From NCBI GenBank assembly GCA_007133995.1, contig SLLP01000154.1, forward strand, positions 1 to 11,111: a stretch of 11,111 bases of DNA, read 5' to 3'. Below are positions 1 to 7,190 of this stretch, one piece after another. The position numbers and the translations under genes were made by a program. The DNA comes from Balneolales bacterium. GTDB taxonomy: Bacteria > Bacteroidota > Rhodothermia > Balneolales > Natronogracilivirgulaceae. Below the pieces are notes generated by a model, which worked only from the letters and a program-made list of their open reading frames with translations, searched no databases and was not told the origin of the DNA. Position 1 is the first letter of the stretch; each line of letters starts with the position of its first letter.

Positions 1-108
1 AATTGGAGCACCAGGCTTGTCGGGATGCCAGCCATCGTGGAGTGCACGCGTTTCAGGATGCAAATTATTGCTTCCCTTTTCTTTGCTTTGCGATTTTTTA
101 CTGCTCAT
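1..108 (-). CDS. Putative trans-sulfuration (Cys/Met metabolism) PLP enzyme, N-terminus, partial
   Basis: The minus strand opens with ATG at 108-106 and stays open for 36 codons to the window edge, so only the N-terminus is present. After a polar, lysine/serine-rich leader of about 15 residues comes HPETRALHDGWHPDKPGAPI. This resembles the N-terminal signature of trans-sulfuration enzymes (cystathionine gamma-synthase/lyase, O-acetylhomoserine sulfhydrylase), which typically read like (E/T)T-x-A-(I/L)-H-x-G-x-x-P-D-x-x-x-G-A-x-x-x-P-I. These cytosolic PLP enzymes make or break the C-S bond in cysteine, homocysteine and methionine metabolism. An in-frame TGA lies upstream with no other ATG, GTG or TTG between, so the ATG is the natural start. 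Which member of the family it is cannot be told, and the PLP-lysine region is outside the window. It is divergent from spmA. Confidence 0.5.
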   Translation of the reverse strand, partial: MSSKKSQSKEKGSNNLHPETRALHDGWHPDKPGAPI

Positions 109-109
109 A

Positions 110-160
110 TTAAGTGGCTTGTGGAGCGTTTTCTTGTAACAGACGGATGATCAGCATCAT
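110..160 (-). CDS. Candidate 16-codon leader ORF upstream of the trans-sulfuration gene
   Basis: A minus-strand mini-ORF reads MMLIIRLLQENAPQAT and stops one base before the ATG of the downstream gene. A purine-rich AGGGTGA precedes its two tandem ATGs and is a better ribosome-binding site than anything directly in front of the main gene. The tight stop/start spacing would allow translational coupling. It has no run of Met or Cys codons like a classical attenuator peptide. It may be chance, since short ORFs are common; the peptide matches nothing I recognise. Confidence 0.2.
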   Translation of the reverse strand: MMLIIRLLQENAPQAT

Positions 161-294
161 TCACCCTAAAAGTGGTTTCCGGATTTCTTTAGTGACACGA
201 CCATCGTGACTCCCTTCTCAACAGACCTTCCGCTGAATCGATGCAAGTGCGATGCTTATCGCTCTTATTATGCCGCATAAAATAGCGAAAAACA

Positions 295-326
295 TTTGCT
301 TTTTTTTCAACCTTGCTCTTTTTTTG
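295..326 (+). promoter_or_regulatory. Possible Bacteroidota-type promoter for spmA
   Basis: TTTG at 295-298 is followed after 20 bases by TTTTTTTG at 319-326. The Bacteroidota housekeeping promoter is TTTG, 19-21 bases, TAnnTTTG, so this has one mismatch in the -7 element. It lies in a T-rich stretch about 30 bases before the spmA start and would give a short leader. The region is low complexity, so a chance match is quite possible. Confidence 0.22.
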
Positions 327-357
327 ATTCAACCTTTTTACATAATCCTGCCAATCT

Positions 358-1299
358 ATGTTAAATTATATCTGGGCCGGACTGATTATCATCAGTCTGA
401 TCTTTGCGGTGAGCCAGGATGTTATGGATCTGATTCAGGATCCGTACCAGAACGGCAAAGAGCACAAAATCGAAATCATCTTTCCCGGAAACGGGGATCC
501 CGAGAAGCGCCAGAATGTGCGTTTCAGGATACAGGGACACGAGGGAACATTTGATGCGGCATGGCGTCCATATGCCGACAATCCCGAAATGATCATCAGT
601 GTCGACAGCGAAATGCCGGAGCTCTGGCTCAATATCGCTCAGGACAAAGATTCCTCAAACGAAGACGAACTGCTTGCTGAAGTGGTTTCTTTTGACGCAT
701 CCAGCGGCACCGCTCTCATTGTCCTGCCAGAGGTCTATTACGTAAAGCTTAATGCGATAGCAACAGCGGCCTTTAACATGGCTGAATTCGCCGTCACACT
801 GGCGATCGGTCTCATTGGCATCATGGCCCTGTGGCTTGGGCTCATGAAAATCGCTGAAGAGAGCGGACTCATGTATCTTCTGGTGAAAGGGGTCCAGCCG
901 TTCATGCGATTCCTTTTTCCTAACGTACCGAAAGGCCATCCTGCTCATGGCGTTATAAGCCTCAATATGGCTGCCAACATGCTCGGACTCGGCAATGCCG
1001 CCACACCGCTGGGTATCAAGGCGATGGAGGAACTCCAAAAACTCAACCCGAGCAAGGACACGGCGACCAATGCACAGTGCATGCTGCTGACCGTCAATAC
1101 GGCCAGCATCCAGCTGCTGCCACCCGCGACCCTGGTCGCCCTCATCGGGACCGGCGTCAACGAACTCATGATCAGCATCCTGATCGTCACCTTCATATCG
1201 CTCGTTGTGGGTATCACCGCTGCCAAGGTCTATGAGCGCTTTCATCCCGAAGACGAGCATATCGAAAATATTCCCGATGACCAAAAAATTGAGGCCTGA
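358..1299 (+). CDS. spmA: SpmA-like nucleoside recognition (Gate) domain membrane protein with large insert
   Basis: Protein of 313 residues. The start and the core match spore maturation protein A: a first membrane segment at about 2-19, then from about 134 the typical hydrophobic stretch running into WLGLMKIAEESG and the hallmark NMAANMLGLGNAATPLGIKAMEEL near 203-226, with two more hydrophobic segments at about 240-290. SpmA proteins are usually near 200 residues. The excess is a mostly polar block at roughly 30-133 between the first and second membrane segments, predicted to be beta-rich and soluble. The family belongs to the nucleoside-recognition/Gate domain membrane proteins. In Bacillus SpmA and SpmB help dehydrate the spore core, and the transported or sensed ligand is unknown. 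It is followed three bases later by spmB, so the two are almost certainly one operon. The ATG at 358 gives the canonical N-terminus but has no clear Shine-Dalgarno. Function in a presumed non-spore former is unknown. Confidence 0.88.
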   Translation: MLNYIWAGLIIISLIFAVSQDVMDLIQDPYQNGKEHKIEIIFPGNGDPEKRQNVRFRIQGHEGTFDAAWRPYADNPEMIISVDSEMPELWLNIAQDKDSSNEDELLAEVVSFDASSGTALIVLPEVYYVKLNAIATAAFNMAEFAVTLAIGLIGIMALWLGLMKIAEESGLMYLLVKGVQPFMRFLFPNVPKGHPAHGVISLNMAANMLGLGNAATPLGIKAMEELQKLNPSKDTATNAQCMLLTVNTASIQLLPPATLVALIGTGVNELMISILIVTFISLVVGITAAKVYERFHPEDEHIENIPDDQKIEA

Positions 1300-1302
1300 G
1301 CC

Positions 1303-1824
1303 ATGAGAACCATTGCTGCATTCATACTACCACTCATCATCGTTTTGATACCGCTTTATGGACTATTGAAGAAAGTCGCGGTCTATGAGGTCTTTGTGGA
1401 CGGTGCCAAGGAGGGATTTACTATTGCCGTCCGTATTATACCCTATCTGGTAGCCATTCTTTTTGCAATCGGCATGTTCCGGGAAAGTGGAGCCATGGAG
1501 TTTTTCATGATGGCCCTCTCGCCGATACTCGGATTTGTCGGCTTTCCCGTAGAACTGGTACCGATGGCCATCTTCCGCCCACTCACCGGAAGCGGCTCGG
1601 TTGGAGTTCTGGCCGAAATGATCGCCACTTACGGTGAGGATTCGCTGGTCGTAAAAATGGCAGGCACCATGTTCGGATCCACGGAGACCACTTTTTACGT
1701 AATCGCCGTCTATTTTGGTGCGATTGGTGTGAGGCGCGTCAAATATTCCGTGCAAACCGGTCTGATTGCCGACCTGGCGGGGATCATTGCATCCGTAATT
1801 ATTGTCAATTTATTATTCGGATGA
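1303..1824 (+). CDS. spmB: SpmB-like nucleoside recognition (Gate) domain membrane protein
   Basis: Protein of 173 residues, the normal size for spore maturation protein B (about 175). Recognisable family stretches are KKVAVYEVFVDGAKEGF near 24-39, FRESGAMEFF near 59-68, FRPLTGSGSVGVL near 90-102, and GSTETTFYVIAVYFGAIG near 125-142. About four to five hydrophobic segments place it in the inner membrane. It presumably pairs with SpmA, since the two halves are fused in some bacteria and adjacent here. The start is supported by GAGG at 1291-1294, eight bases before the ATG, and by the three-base gap after spmA. The gene ends 12 bases into the tail of a degraded minus-strand ORF. Assignment to the family is firm; substrate and role outside sporulation are not known. 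Confidence 0.92.
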   Translation: MRTIAAFILPLIIVLIPLYGLLKKVAVYEVFVDGAKEGFTIAVRIIPYLVAILFAIGMFRESGAMEFFMMALSPILGFVGFPVELVPMAIFRPLTGSGSVGVLAEMIATYGEDSLVVKMAGTMFGSTETTFYVIAVYFGAIGVRRVKYSVQTGLIADLAGIIASVIIVNLLFG

Positions 1825-2103
1825 CTGCTGGTAGCTTAGGCCATGCCCGTAATCCCAGGTAATCACCTCTCCGCCACTTGCTTCACGGACCAAATCTGCA
1901 ATTTCTTTCGTATACGCCACACCGGCAACAAGGGTGGTCAGCTCCTCCTCCCGTTCAAACGGAAGAATGCCCTGATTACCCCCCAGTTGTAAATGATCAC
2001 CGATCCGGCATGGTATTCGGTGATCATCCTGCGCATGTGATTCATCTGCTGCTGAGAAGGGGGCATCGCGGTCACACCCTTTGAGTGCTAAAGTGGTAAC
2101 CAT
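1813..2103 (-). pseudogene. Frameshifted remnant, possibly of a metal-binding ABC transporter substrate-binding protein
   Basis: This covers most of the 358-base gap between spmB and the M48 gene. One minus-strand frame is open from ATG at 2103 to TAA at 1813 and begins with a lipoprotein-like stretch (TTLALKGC), but its middle part looks like nonsense. A second frame, preceded by an in-frame TAG and starting near 2066, reads sensibly as MPPSQQQMNHMRRMITEYHA, then GSVIIYNWG. At a run of six C on the plus strand (1979-1984) the sense moves back to the first frame: GNQGILPFEREEELTTLVAG, then a segment ending in ASGGEVITWDYGHGLSYQQ. Joined, the 80-odd residues resemble the last helix-strand-helix of TroA/ZnuA-type metal-binding proteins (PPS, then about 20 residues to VII, then ADLV-x-E-x-S-G-G-x-V-I). 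At least one frameshift, probably more, and the missing N-terminal body suggest a decaying gene. The family guess is from pattern memory only and is weak; that it is a broken coding region is better supported. Confidence 0.4.
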
Positions 2104-2182
2104 AGCAATTAAAAACAGAACTATTGATATTCCGATGAAATTTTCAAGGGTATCCCAGCCTTCGGTTAACAGATGGAACGAT

Positions 2183-3418
2183 TTACCGGTCGGAGCGAAT
2201 GGAGCGAATACGCTGTAATACCGGTGGATGTGAATAGTTGAGAAAAACGTGAAACGGATGGGGAGTCAGGTTGGACAGATTGTCGGCTGACAGTTTTTTC
2301 AGTACGGCAACCATACTTTCCGGGTTGCCGGTGGTATCAGCAGCGTACCGGTCTGCCTCGAATTCATGCTTGCGTGAGAAGACCTGCATCACCACAGAGA
2401 GAATCATTTCAATGGGGGTATAAAGGAGGCCGAAGAACAACAATCCGGCATAAACAGAAATTTCCTCCATAAAGAACGCCCCGTGGAGTCCGGGCATCTG
2501 AATGAAAAGCGAGAGCAGCCAGAGCATCACACCGGTATGCAAAAAACTGATGATCATGTTTTTGGGGATATGACGCTTTTTGTAGTGACCGACTTCATGC
2601 GCCAGAACCGACACCAGTTCCGGAGTGGTATGATTTTCAATCAGCGTATCGAATAATGCAATTCGTTTGTTTTTACCAAAACCGGTGAAAAAGGCATTGG
2701 ACTTGCTGGATCGGCGCGACCCGTCGATTTTATAGATACCCTGCAGCGGAAACGAGACTTTCTTTGCATAATCAAGGATGGCATCCTTCAGTTCACCATC
2801 CTCCAGCGGTGTGAACTTGTTGAAAAGCGGCATGATCCAGGTAGGAGCAATAAACTGTACAAAAAGAGTAAAAAGGATAACCACGCCCCATACGTAGAGC
2901 CAAGCCACCGCTCCGAAGTACTCAAAAATACCGATTACCAGAGCGAGCAGAGGACCGCCCAGAATTATAGTGAGCATAAGGCCCTTAAGTCTATCGCTTA
3001 CAAAGGTTCCCGGTGTCGTTTTGTTGAAGCCGAACCGTTCCTCAATGACGAAGGTGGAGTAGATGGAAAAGGGCAGGGAGATGACGGTCTGGGCCAGGAC
3101 CAGTATTCCGACGAAAAGCAGTCCGCTCACTATCGTCCCGTATCCAAAATCACGAACGAACTGATCCACCCAGTTAAACCCTCCGGCAAACCAGAACACA
3201 AGCAGGACGATCAGACTGATTGTGGAGGTTAAGAGTCCAAAGCGGGTTCTTGCCCTGGTATACTCCTGGGCCTTTTTGTACTTGTCCGAGTCATAAACAT
3301 CGCTGAATTCATCGGGCAGGGGCTTGTTCAGCGACTTGAGGTTAAGGAAGTCGGATATCAGGTTCAAGAGATAGTTGGCCACCAAAGCCAGCAATATGAT
3401 AACAGCGTAGATATTCAT
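2183..3418 (-). CDS. M48 family membrane metallopeptidase, Ste24/CaaX protease 1 type
   Basis: Protein of 411 residues, the usual length for bacterial Ste24-like proteases. The zinc site is complete: LAHEVGH (H274, E275, H278) and the downstream HEFEADRYA with E352 as expected third ligand. Further family landmarks are the N-terminal hydrophobic helix followed by a polar segment near 30-60, FVIEERFGFNKTTP near 123-136, and the C-terminal HPPVLQRI. About seven hydrophobic segments (near 2-22, 64-80, 95-115, 147-166, 170-195, 288-308, 320-345) make a polytopic inner-membrane barrel-like protease as in Ste24p. Eukaryotic members cut prenylated CaaX proteins. Bacterial substrates are largely unknown and probably membrane or misfolded proteins. 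It starts 18 bases after the helicase stop, so co-transcription is likely. The very end contains a 9-bp tandem repeat (2192-2209) encoding IRS-IRS, which may vary between strains. Confidence 0.95.
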   Translation of the reverse strand: MNIYAVIILLALVANYLLNLISDFLNLKSLNKPLPDEFSDVYDSDKYKKAQEYTRARTRFGLLTSTISLIVLLVFWFAGGFNWVDQFVRDFGYGTIVSGLLFVGILVLAQTVISLPFSIYSTFVIEERFGFNKTTPGTFVSDRLKGLMLTIILGGPLLALVIGIFEYFGAVAWLYVWGVVILFTLFVQFIAPTWIMPLFNKFTPLEDGELKDAILDYAKKVSFPLQGIYKIDGSRRSSKSNAFFTGFGKNKRIALFDTLIENHTTPELVSVLAHEVGHYKKRHIPKNMIISFLHTGVMLWLLSLFIQMPGLHGAFFMEEISVYAGLLFFGLLYTPIEMILSVVMQVFSRKHEFEADRYAADTTGNPESMVAVLKKLSADNLSNLTPHPFHVFLNYSHPPVLQRIRSIRSDR

Positions 3419-3436
3419 TATTATTCGGCCCTGATC

Positions 3437-5332
3437 TCAGTCGCTTCCAAAAATACTCTTCACTTTGGACCATATTCCTCGCTTTTTTCCGACGGCCTTA
3501 TTCACTTTATCCATGTCGGGTGAGGTTATGTTTTCAAATAGCTCCTTGCGTTCTGTATCCTTTTTGGAAGCCCGGGTTCGACGGTCGGATGTGTCCTTTC
3601 CTGGACCCCGGCCTTTGTCGCGACGCGGACCTTTTCGCTGCCCGGCTCCACCTTTGCGCTCTGCTGCTTCTTTACCGGCCCCTTTTTCTTTGCGGCGCTG
3701 TTGCGGCTTTCTGCCTCCGCGACCGCCTTTGGGCCGCTCTTTCCGGTCATCTGCCTGAGTTGCGGTTTTGTCCTGTTTTGCCGGCGTGGCGGCATCGGCC
3801 TCCCCTTTTCCGGCATCTGACCTGGTGGAGGCTGCTTTTCCGGATGGCTGAACGTTTTTATCCTGCTTATCCTTTTCTGATTGCCTCTTACCCCTTCGCT
3901 GTCCTCCGCCCGGACGTCTCCTGCCCCGTCGTCTTTTGGGTCTGGAATCATCCGAGTCATCCTGACCGGCCTGTGCGTCGCCGGCTTCCTGCTTTTTCTG
4001 ATCCTTCTTCTGTTCTGCGGTCGGATCCTGCATTTTGTCGCCGGCGGGCTCCTTCCGCTTCTGCTGCTTCTGCTCCTTCTGCTGTTCCTGTTTTTTATCT
4101 TTGTCAGGCTGCTGCTTTCTGCGCCTGGAGCTGTCACGCTGCGACTTTCGCGCTTTGTCTGACCGATCATCACCACCCAGATCGGGCACTTCCAACTTTG
4201 TTATTTTCGACTCCATGGCACGAATGATATTCTCCATGTAGCGCCGGTCCTGACCGGATACGAGGGTTATGGCATCCCCTTTTGCATCGGCACGCGCCGT
4301 GCGTCCAATCCGGTGTACATAATCCTCCACATCGTGAGGGACACTGAAATTGATGATATGCGAAATCCCCTCGACATCAATGCCTCTTGACATCACATCG
4401 GTGGCGACGATGATACGGTATTCTCCCTTCCGGAAGTTTTCGAGCGCTTTTTCACGCTCGGCCTGGGAGCGGTCGCCGTGAATGCTGGTCACATTCGCGC
4501 CTTTTTTCTTCAGTTCGCGGCTCAGTTTATCCACTGCCCGCTTTGTTGACATGAAAATGATGGCCGATGACCACTGCTCCTTTTCAAACAGATTGAGTAC
4601 CAGTGGAAGCTTGTCCCGCTCTTCGACATAGTACATGCCCTGGGTCACCCCTTCGGCAGCCATATTCGGCGGCGCCATATTGACGCGCTCGGGGTTGTTC
4701 ATCATTTTTTGGGCGAGCTGCACAATTTTTGGCGGGAGTGTAGCTGAGAAAAGCAGTGTTTGCCGCTCTTTCGGCAATTTGCTGACAATGGTGGTTATGT
4801 CGGGAATGAACCCCATGTCGAGCATCCGGTCCGCCTCATCAAGAATCAGATAATCCAGATTGCTGAAGTCGACATCGTGAATTCTTATGTGGTCGAGCAG
4901 GCGGCCCGGCGTAGCCACGATGATGTTGGTGCCGCGATTGAGCGCTTTTTCTTGACGGGACCAGTCATCGCCGCCATAGACCTTGGCGGTCGTGAGTCCG
5001 GTGTGATATCCAATGGCAAAAAAAGCTTCATCCACCTGACCTGCAAGCTCACGGGTCGGTGTGATCACGAGCGCGCGAATGCCCTCCTGTTTTTTCTTTT
5101 TCTTTTCCAGAAGGTTCTGAAGTACAGGGATAGCGAATGCGGCTGTTTTGCCGGTTCCCGTTTGTGCAGAGGCCAGTATGTCCCGGCCTTCCAATATGAG
5201 TGGAATACATGCTTCCTGGACTGGGGTGGGCTTTTCAAAGCCCATATCCCTTAACCCGTCTAATACCTCGCTCTGGAGGTTGAATTTATCAAATGACAAA
5301 ATAAATGCAGGTTTAAAATAACAGCTTATCAA
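3437..5332 (-). CDS. DEAD-box ATP-dependent RNA helicase with long basic tail
   Basis: Up to 631 residues. The helicase core spans about 13-385 with all landmarks: Q motif (F14 to Q39), Walker A AQTGTGKT (56-63), PTREL, TPGR, DEAD (165-168), SAT (196-198), RGID (316-319) and HRIGRTAR (340-347). It unwinds or remodels RNA with ATP, in bacteria mostly in ribosome assembly, mRNA decay and cold adaptation; RhlE/CsdA-like members are the closest style. Residues from about 386 on are a low-complexity tail very rich in K, R, Q, E and G, with RRRRGRRRPGGG-like and RGGRGG stretches, probably disordered and RNA-binding. The end (about 600-631) is more ordinary and may fold as a short helix. The start is uncertain: the outermost start is TTG at 5332, but a second TTG at 5299 gives MSFDKFNLQ, the usual family N-terminus and 620 residues. 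Neither has a clear ribosome site. Confidence 0.95.
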   Translation of the reverse strand: MISCYFKPAFILSFDKFNLQSEVLDGLRDMGFEKPTPVQEACIPLILEGRDILASAQTGTGKTAAFAIPVLQNLLEKKKKKQEGIRALVITPTRELAGQVDEAFFAIGYHTGLTTAKVYGGDDWSRQEKALNRGTNIIVATPGRLLDHIRIHDVDFSNLDYLILDEADRMLDMGFIPDITTIVSKLPKERQTLLFSATLPPKIVQLAQKMMNNPERVNMAPPNMAAEGVTQGMYYVEERDKLPLVLNLFEKEQWSSAIIFMSTKRAVDKLSRELKKKGANVTSIHGDRSQAEREKALENFRKGEYRIIVATDVMSRGIDVEGISHIINFSVPHDVEDYVHRIGRTARADAKGDAITLVSGQDRRYMENIIRAMESKITKLEVPDLGGDDRSDKARKSQRDSSRRRKQQPDKDKKQEQQKEQKQQKRKEPAGDKMQDPTAEQKKDQKKQEAGDAQAGQDDSDDSRPKRRRGRRRPGGGQRRGKRQSEKDKQDKNVQPSGKAASTRSDAGKGEADAATPAKQDKTATQADDRKERPKGGRGGRKPQQRRKEKGAGKEAAERKGGAGQRKGPRRDKGRGPGKDTSDRRTRASKKDTERKELFENITSPDMDKVNKAVGKKRGIWSKVKSIFGSD

Positions 5333-5386
5333 TAGAAATAAGCATTTTACAGTATCACATCAATATACGCAAAAAACAGGTCAATG

Positions 5387-6313
5387 TTAATAGCCCCCGG
5401 AAGATGGCGGTTTGACCAGCTCCTCGGATATAGTAATCTGGTGATTGTGCATCCGGAGGTGTATAATTGTCATGACGATGAGTGCCAGCACCCCTATGAC
5501 ACCGAGTAATCCGCCCTCCGGACCAAAACGACCGCCGGTCCACAGTTCCGGACCGACCGCCTCGAACTGCAGAATCGACTGCCGAAAACGGATACCACTC
5601 ACAGGAAGGCCATAGACCGCACCCTGGATCACATTCCATGCAAAATGGAGTCCGACCGAGTATCCAAGCTGGCCCGTGACCACAAACGGCAGAGCAAGCA
5701 TTACGCCAGCCAGTATTATCACAAAAATACCGAGCAAAGTGGTATTAGGGTTTCCAATATGCAACACTCCAAAAATCAGGGATGAGATGGCGATGGCGAT
5801 AAGTCCCGCCAGATTTCTGTTTTTACCATTATAAAATCCCTCTGTGAGGTTACTGAGCTGATATCCGCGCGACCACAACTCCTCATAAAAACCAACAACG
5901 GCCATGGCGAGAATATATCCGGCAAGCAGCACAACGAAATTTCGTTGCGATGCCCGATCCCATCCGAAGCCGGTGAATTCGATCCAACCGGCTGCCAACT
6001 GGAAGAGCACGATGAGTGACATGACCACTGTGGCCATCAGAAAACCTGTGAGGCAATCCCGCCCCCATTGCGCATCCATCTGAAGTCCAAAATCGCTTAG
6101 CGGCCGCTTGTCCACCACACGTCCTGCCACCCACACTGCAAGTGTAATTGCTATTCCTCCCGCGATCATCTGCAGGTTCATTCCCCCCAGCCGTGACGCC
6201 ACCAGGGACAGTGGTATGTAGAAGAGAATGGAAAATACCAGCTGCATTAGGAGCCTCCAGCCGGCGCGCAGTCTGCTGTCGTTGGACAAAAAAATGGTAT
6301 CGAAAAGCTTCAT
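5387..6313 (-). CDS. CPBP family intramembrane glutamic protease (Rce1/Abi type)
   Basis: Protein of 308 residues with about eight hydrophobic segments. The three motifs of the CPBP/Abi family are present in order within the membrane core: EELWSRG (E144, E145, R149), FGVLH (F181, H185) and HFAWN (H223, N227). These build the glutamate/histidine active site seen in the archaeal Rce1 homologue. In eukaryotes Rce1 trims CaaX proteins. Bacterial members act in diverse roles such as bacteriocin immunity and membrane-protein processing, and the substrate here is unknown. The N-terminal RLRAGWRLL just before the first membrane helix is common in this family and supports the ATG at 6313. It ends 54-87 bases before the helicase start on the same strand, so the two may share a transcript. 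It is divergent from the SRAP gene across a 117-base gap that must hold both promoters; no convincing promoter pair stood out. Confidence 0.93.
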   Translation of the reverse strand: MKLFDTIFLSNDSRLRAGWRLLMQLVFSILFYIPLSLVASRLGGMNLQMIAGGIAITLAVWVAGRVVDKRPLSDFGLQMDAQWGRDCLTGFLMATVVMSLIVLFQLAAGWIEFTGFGWDRASQRNFVVLLAGYILAMAVVGFYEELWSRGYQLSNLTEGFYNGKNRNLAGLIAIAISSLIFGVLHIGNPNTTLLGIFVIILAGVMLALPFVVTGQLGYSVGLHFAWNVIQGAVYGLPVSGIRFRQSILQFEAVGPELWTGGRFGPEGGLLGVIGVLALIVMTIIHLRMHNHQITISEELVKPPSSGGY

Positions 6314-6430
6314 GTGATAACCAATCAGTTAAAAATAATGTATCTTGCCGGCCAATGATGCATTCAGAATGCCATTACCGGTATTCAACACGTTAGCTCA
6401 AATACATAAACCATCGACCTGTCAAGTATC

Positions 6431-7111
6431 ATGTGCGGAAGATATACGCTTTATTCAGATAAAAAAGCAATTGAAGATCAGTTTGAAGTTGAAATTAACG
6501 ATGAGGAGCTGATCCGGCCAGACTATAACGCGGCTCCGGGTACCCAGAGGCCCGTGGTTCTAGTAAGAGGAACCAATGAGCGTATGCCGGGCAAGTTGAA
6601 ATGGGGGCTTGTTCCGTCTTTTGTGAAGGATCTGTCGGACTGGAAGCCGCTCATCAACGCCAGAAGCGAGACGGTAAATGAAAAACCCTCCTTTCGAAAA
6701 GCATTTCAGCGAAAGCGATGCATTGTTCCGGCCAACGGATTTTATGAATGGAAGGATTTCGGAGGCGGCAGAAAGATTCCGTTCTATATTCGGCCGCTGG
6801 ACCAGGAACTGTTCGGCATGGCCGGGATCTACGAGACGCATGTGGATACGGATGGCAGTGAGCTCAACACCTTTGCCATACTCACTACCGAGGCCAACTC
6901 GCTGATGCAACCTCTTCATGAGCGCATGCCGGTGATCCTCCGCACGGATGATTACAATGTCTGGCTCAATCCGGTACAGCCACGTCCGGAGATGCTGCAG
7001 TCGCTGCTCACACCCTATCCAACCGAAAACATGTCCACTTACAAGGTGAGCACCGATGTGAATGACGTACGCAACAACGGTCCCGAGCTGATCAATCCCA
7101 GACTCAGGTGA
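6431..7111 (+). CDS. SOS response-associated peptidase family protein (SRAP, YedK/HMCES-like)
   Basis: Protein of 226 residues, the normal size for bacterial SRAP proteins. It begins MCGRY: after removal of Met1, Cys2 is the catalytic nucleophile that forms a thiazolidine crosslink with abasic sites in single-stranded DNA. Other conserved elements are NARSE (N77), GFYEW (E106) and LHERMP (H163), which match the YedK active-site Asn, Glu and His. It therefore has every residue expected for shielding abasic sites and autoproteolytic self-reversal. The MCG start fixes the start codon at 6431 beyond doubt. No canonical LexA-type operator (such as CTG-N10-CAG) was apparent in the 117 bases before it, so SOS control is not shown. 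It is divergent from the CPBP gene and convergent with secG. Confidence 0.96.
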   Translation: MCGRYTLYSDKKAIEDQFEVEINDEELIRPDYNAAPGTQRPVVLVRGTNERMPGKLKWGLVPSFVKDLSDWKPLINARSETVNEKPSFRKAFQRKRCIVPANGFYEWKDFGGGRKIPFYIRPLDQELFGMAGIYETHVDTDGSELNTFAILTTEANSLMQPLHERMPVILRTDDYNVWLNPVQPRPEMLQSLLTPYPTENMSTYKVSTDVNDVRNNGPELINPRLR

Positions 7112-7190
7112 TCATTTACGGCTGACCTTCGCCCATGCCGTCCTGAATACCACCCTGATGGGTTACTTTAACTTGAATTCGAAACCCGGG

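Noticed and set aside
109..357. Possible SAM, cobalamin or TPP riboswitch before the sulfur-metabolism gene
   Set aside because: Fragments such as GAGAAGGGAGTC looked suggestive, but I could not assemble the conserved core of any known class on the minus strand.
655..1284. 209-codon open frame on the minus strand opposite spmA
   Set aside because: It is antisense to the conserved SpmA core and its product is His/Asp/Gln-rich without any recognisable family.
3520..4227. 235-codon plus-strand frame rich in Cys, Leu, Phe and Arg
   Set aside because: It is antisense to the low-complexity helicase tail; Lys/Arg/Gln codons read backwards give Leu/Phe/Cys/Ser runs that mimic membrane helices.
6314..6430. 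LexA/SOS operator between the CPBP and SRAP genes
   Set aside because: No CTG-N10-CAG or GAAC-N4-GTTC type palindrome is present, despite the SRAP family name.
7112..7190. Rho-independent terminator between the convergent SRAP and secG genes
   Set aside because: Only short weak pairings (CCCAT/ATGGG, and the CCCGGG palindrome) and no adjoining T-run were found.
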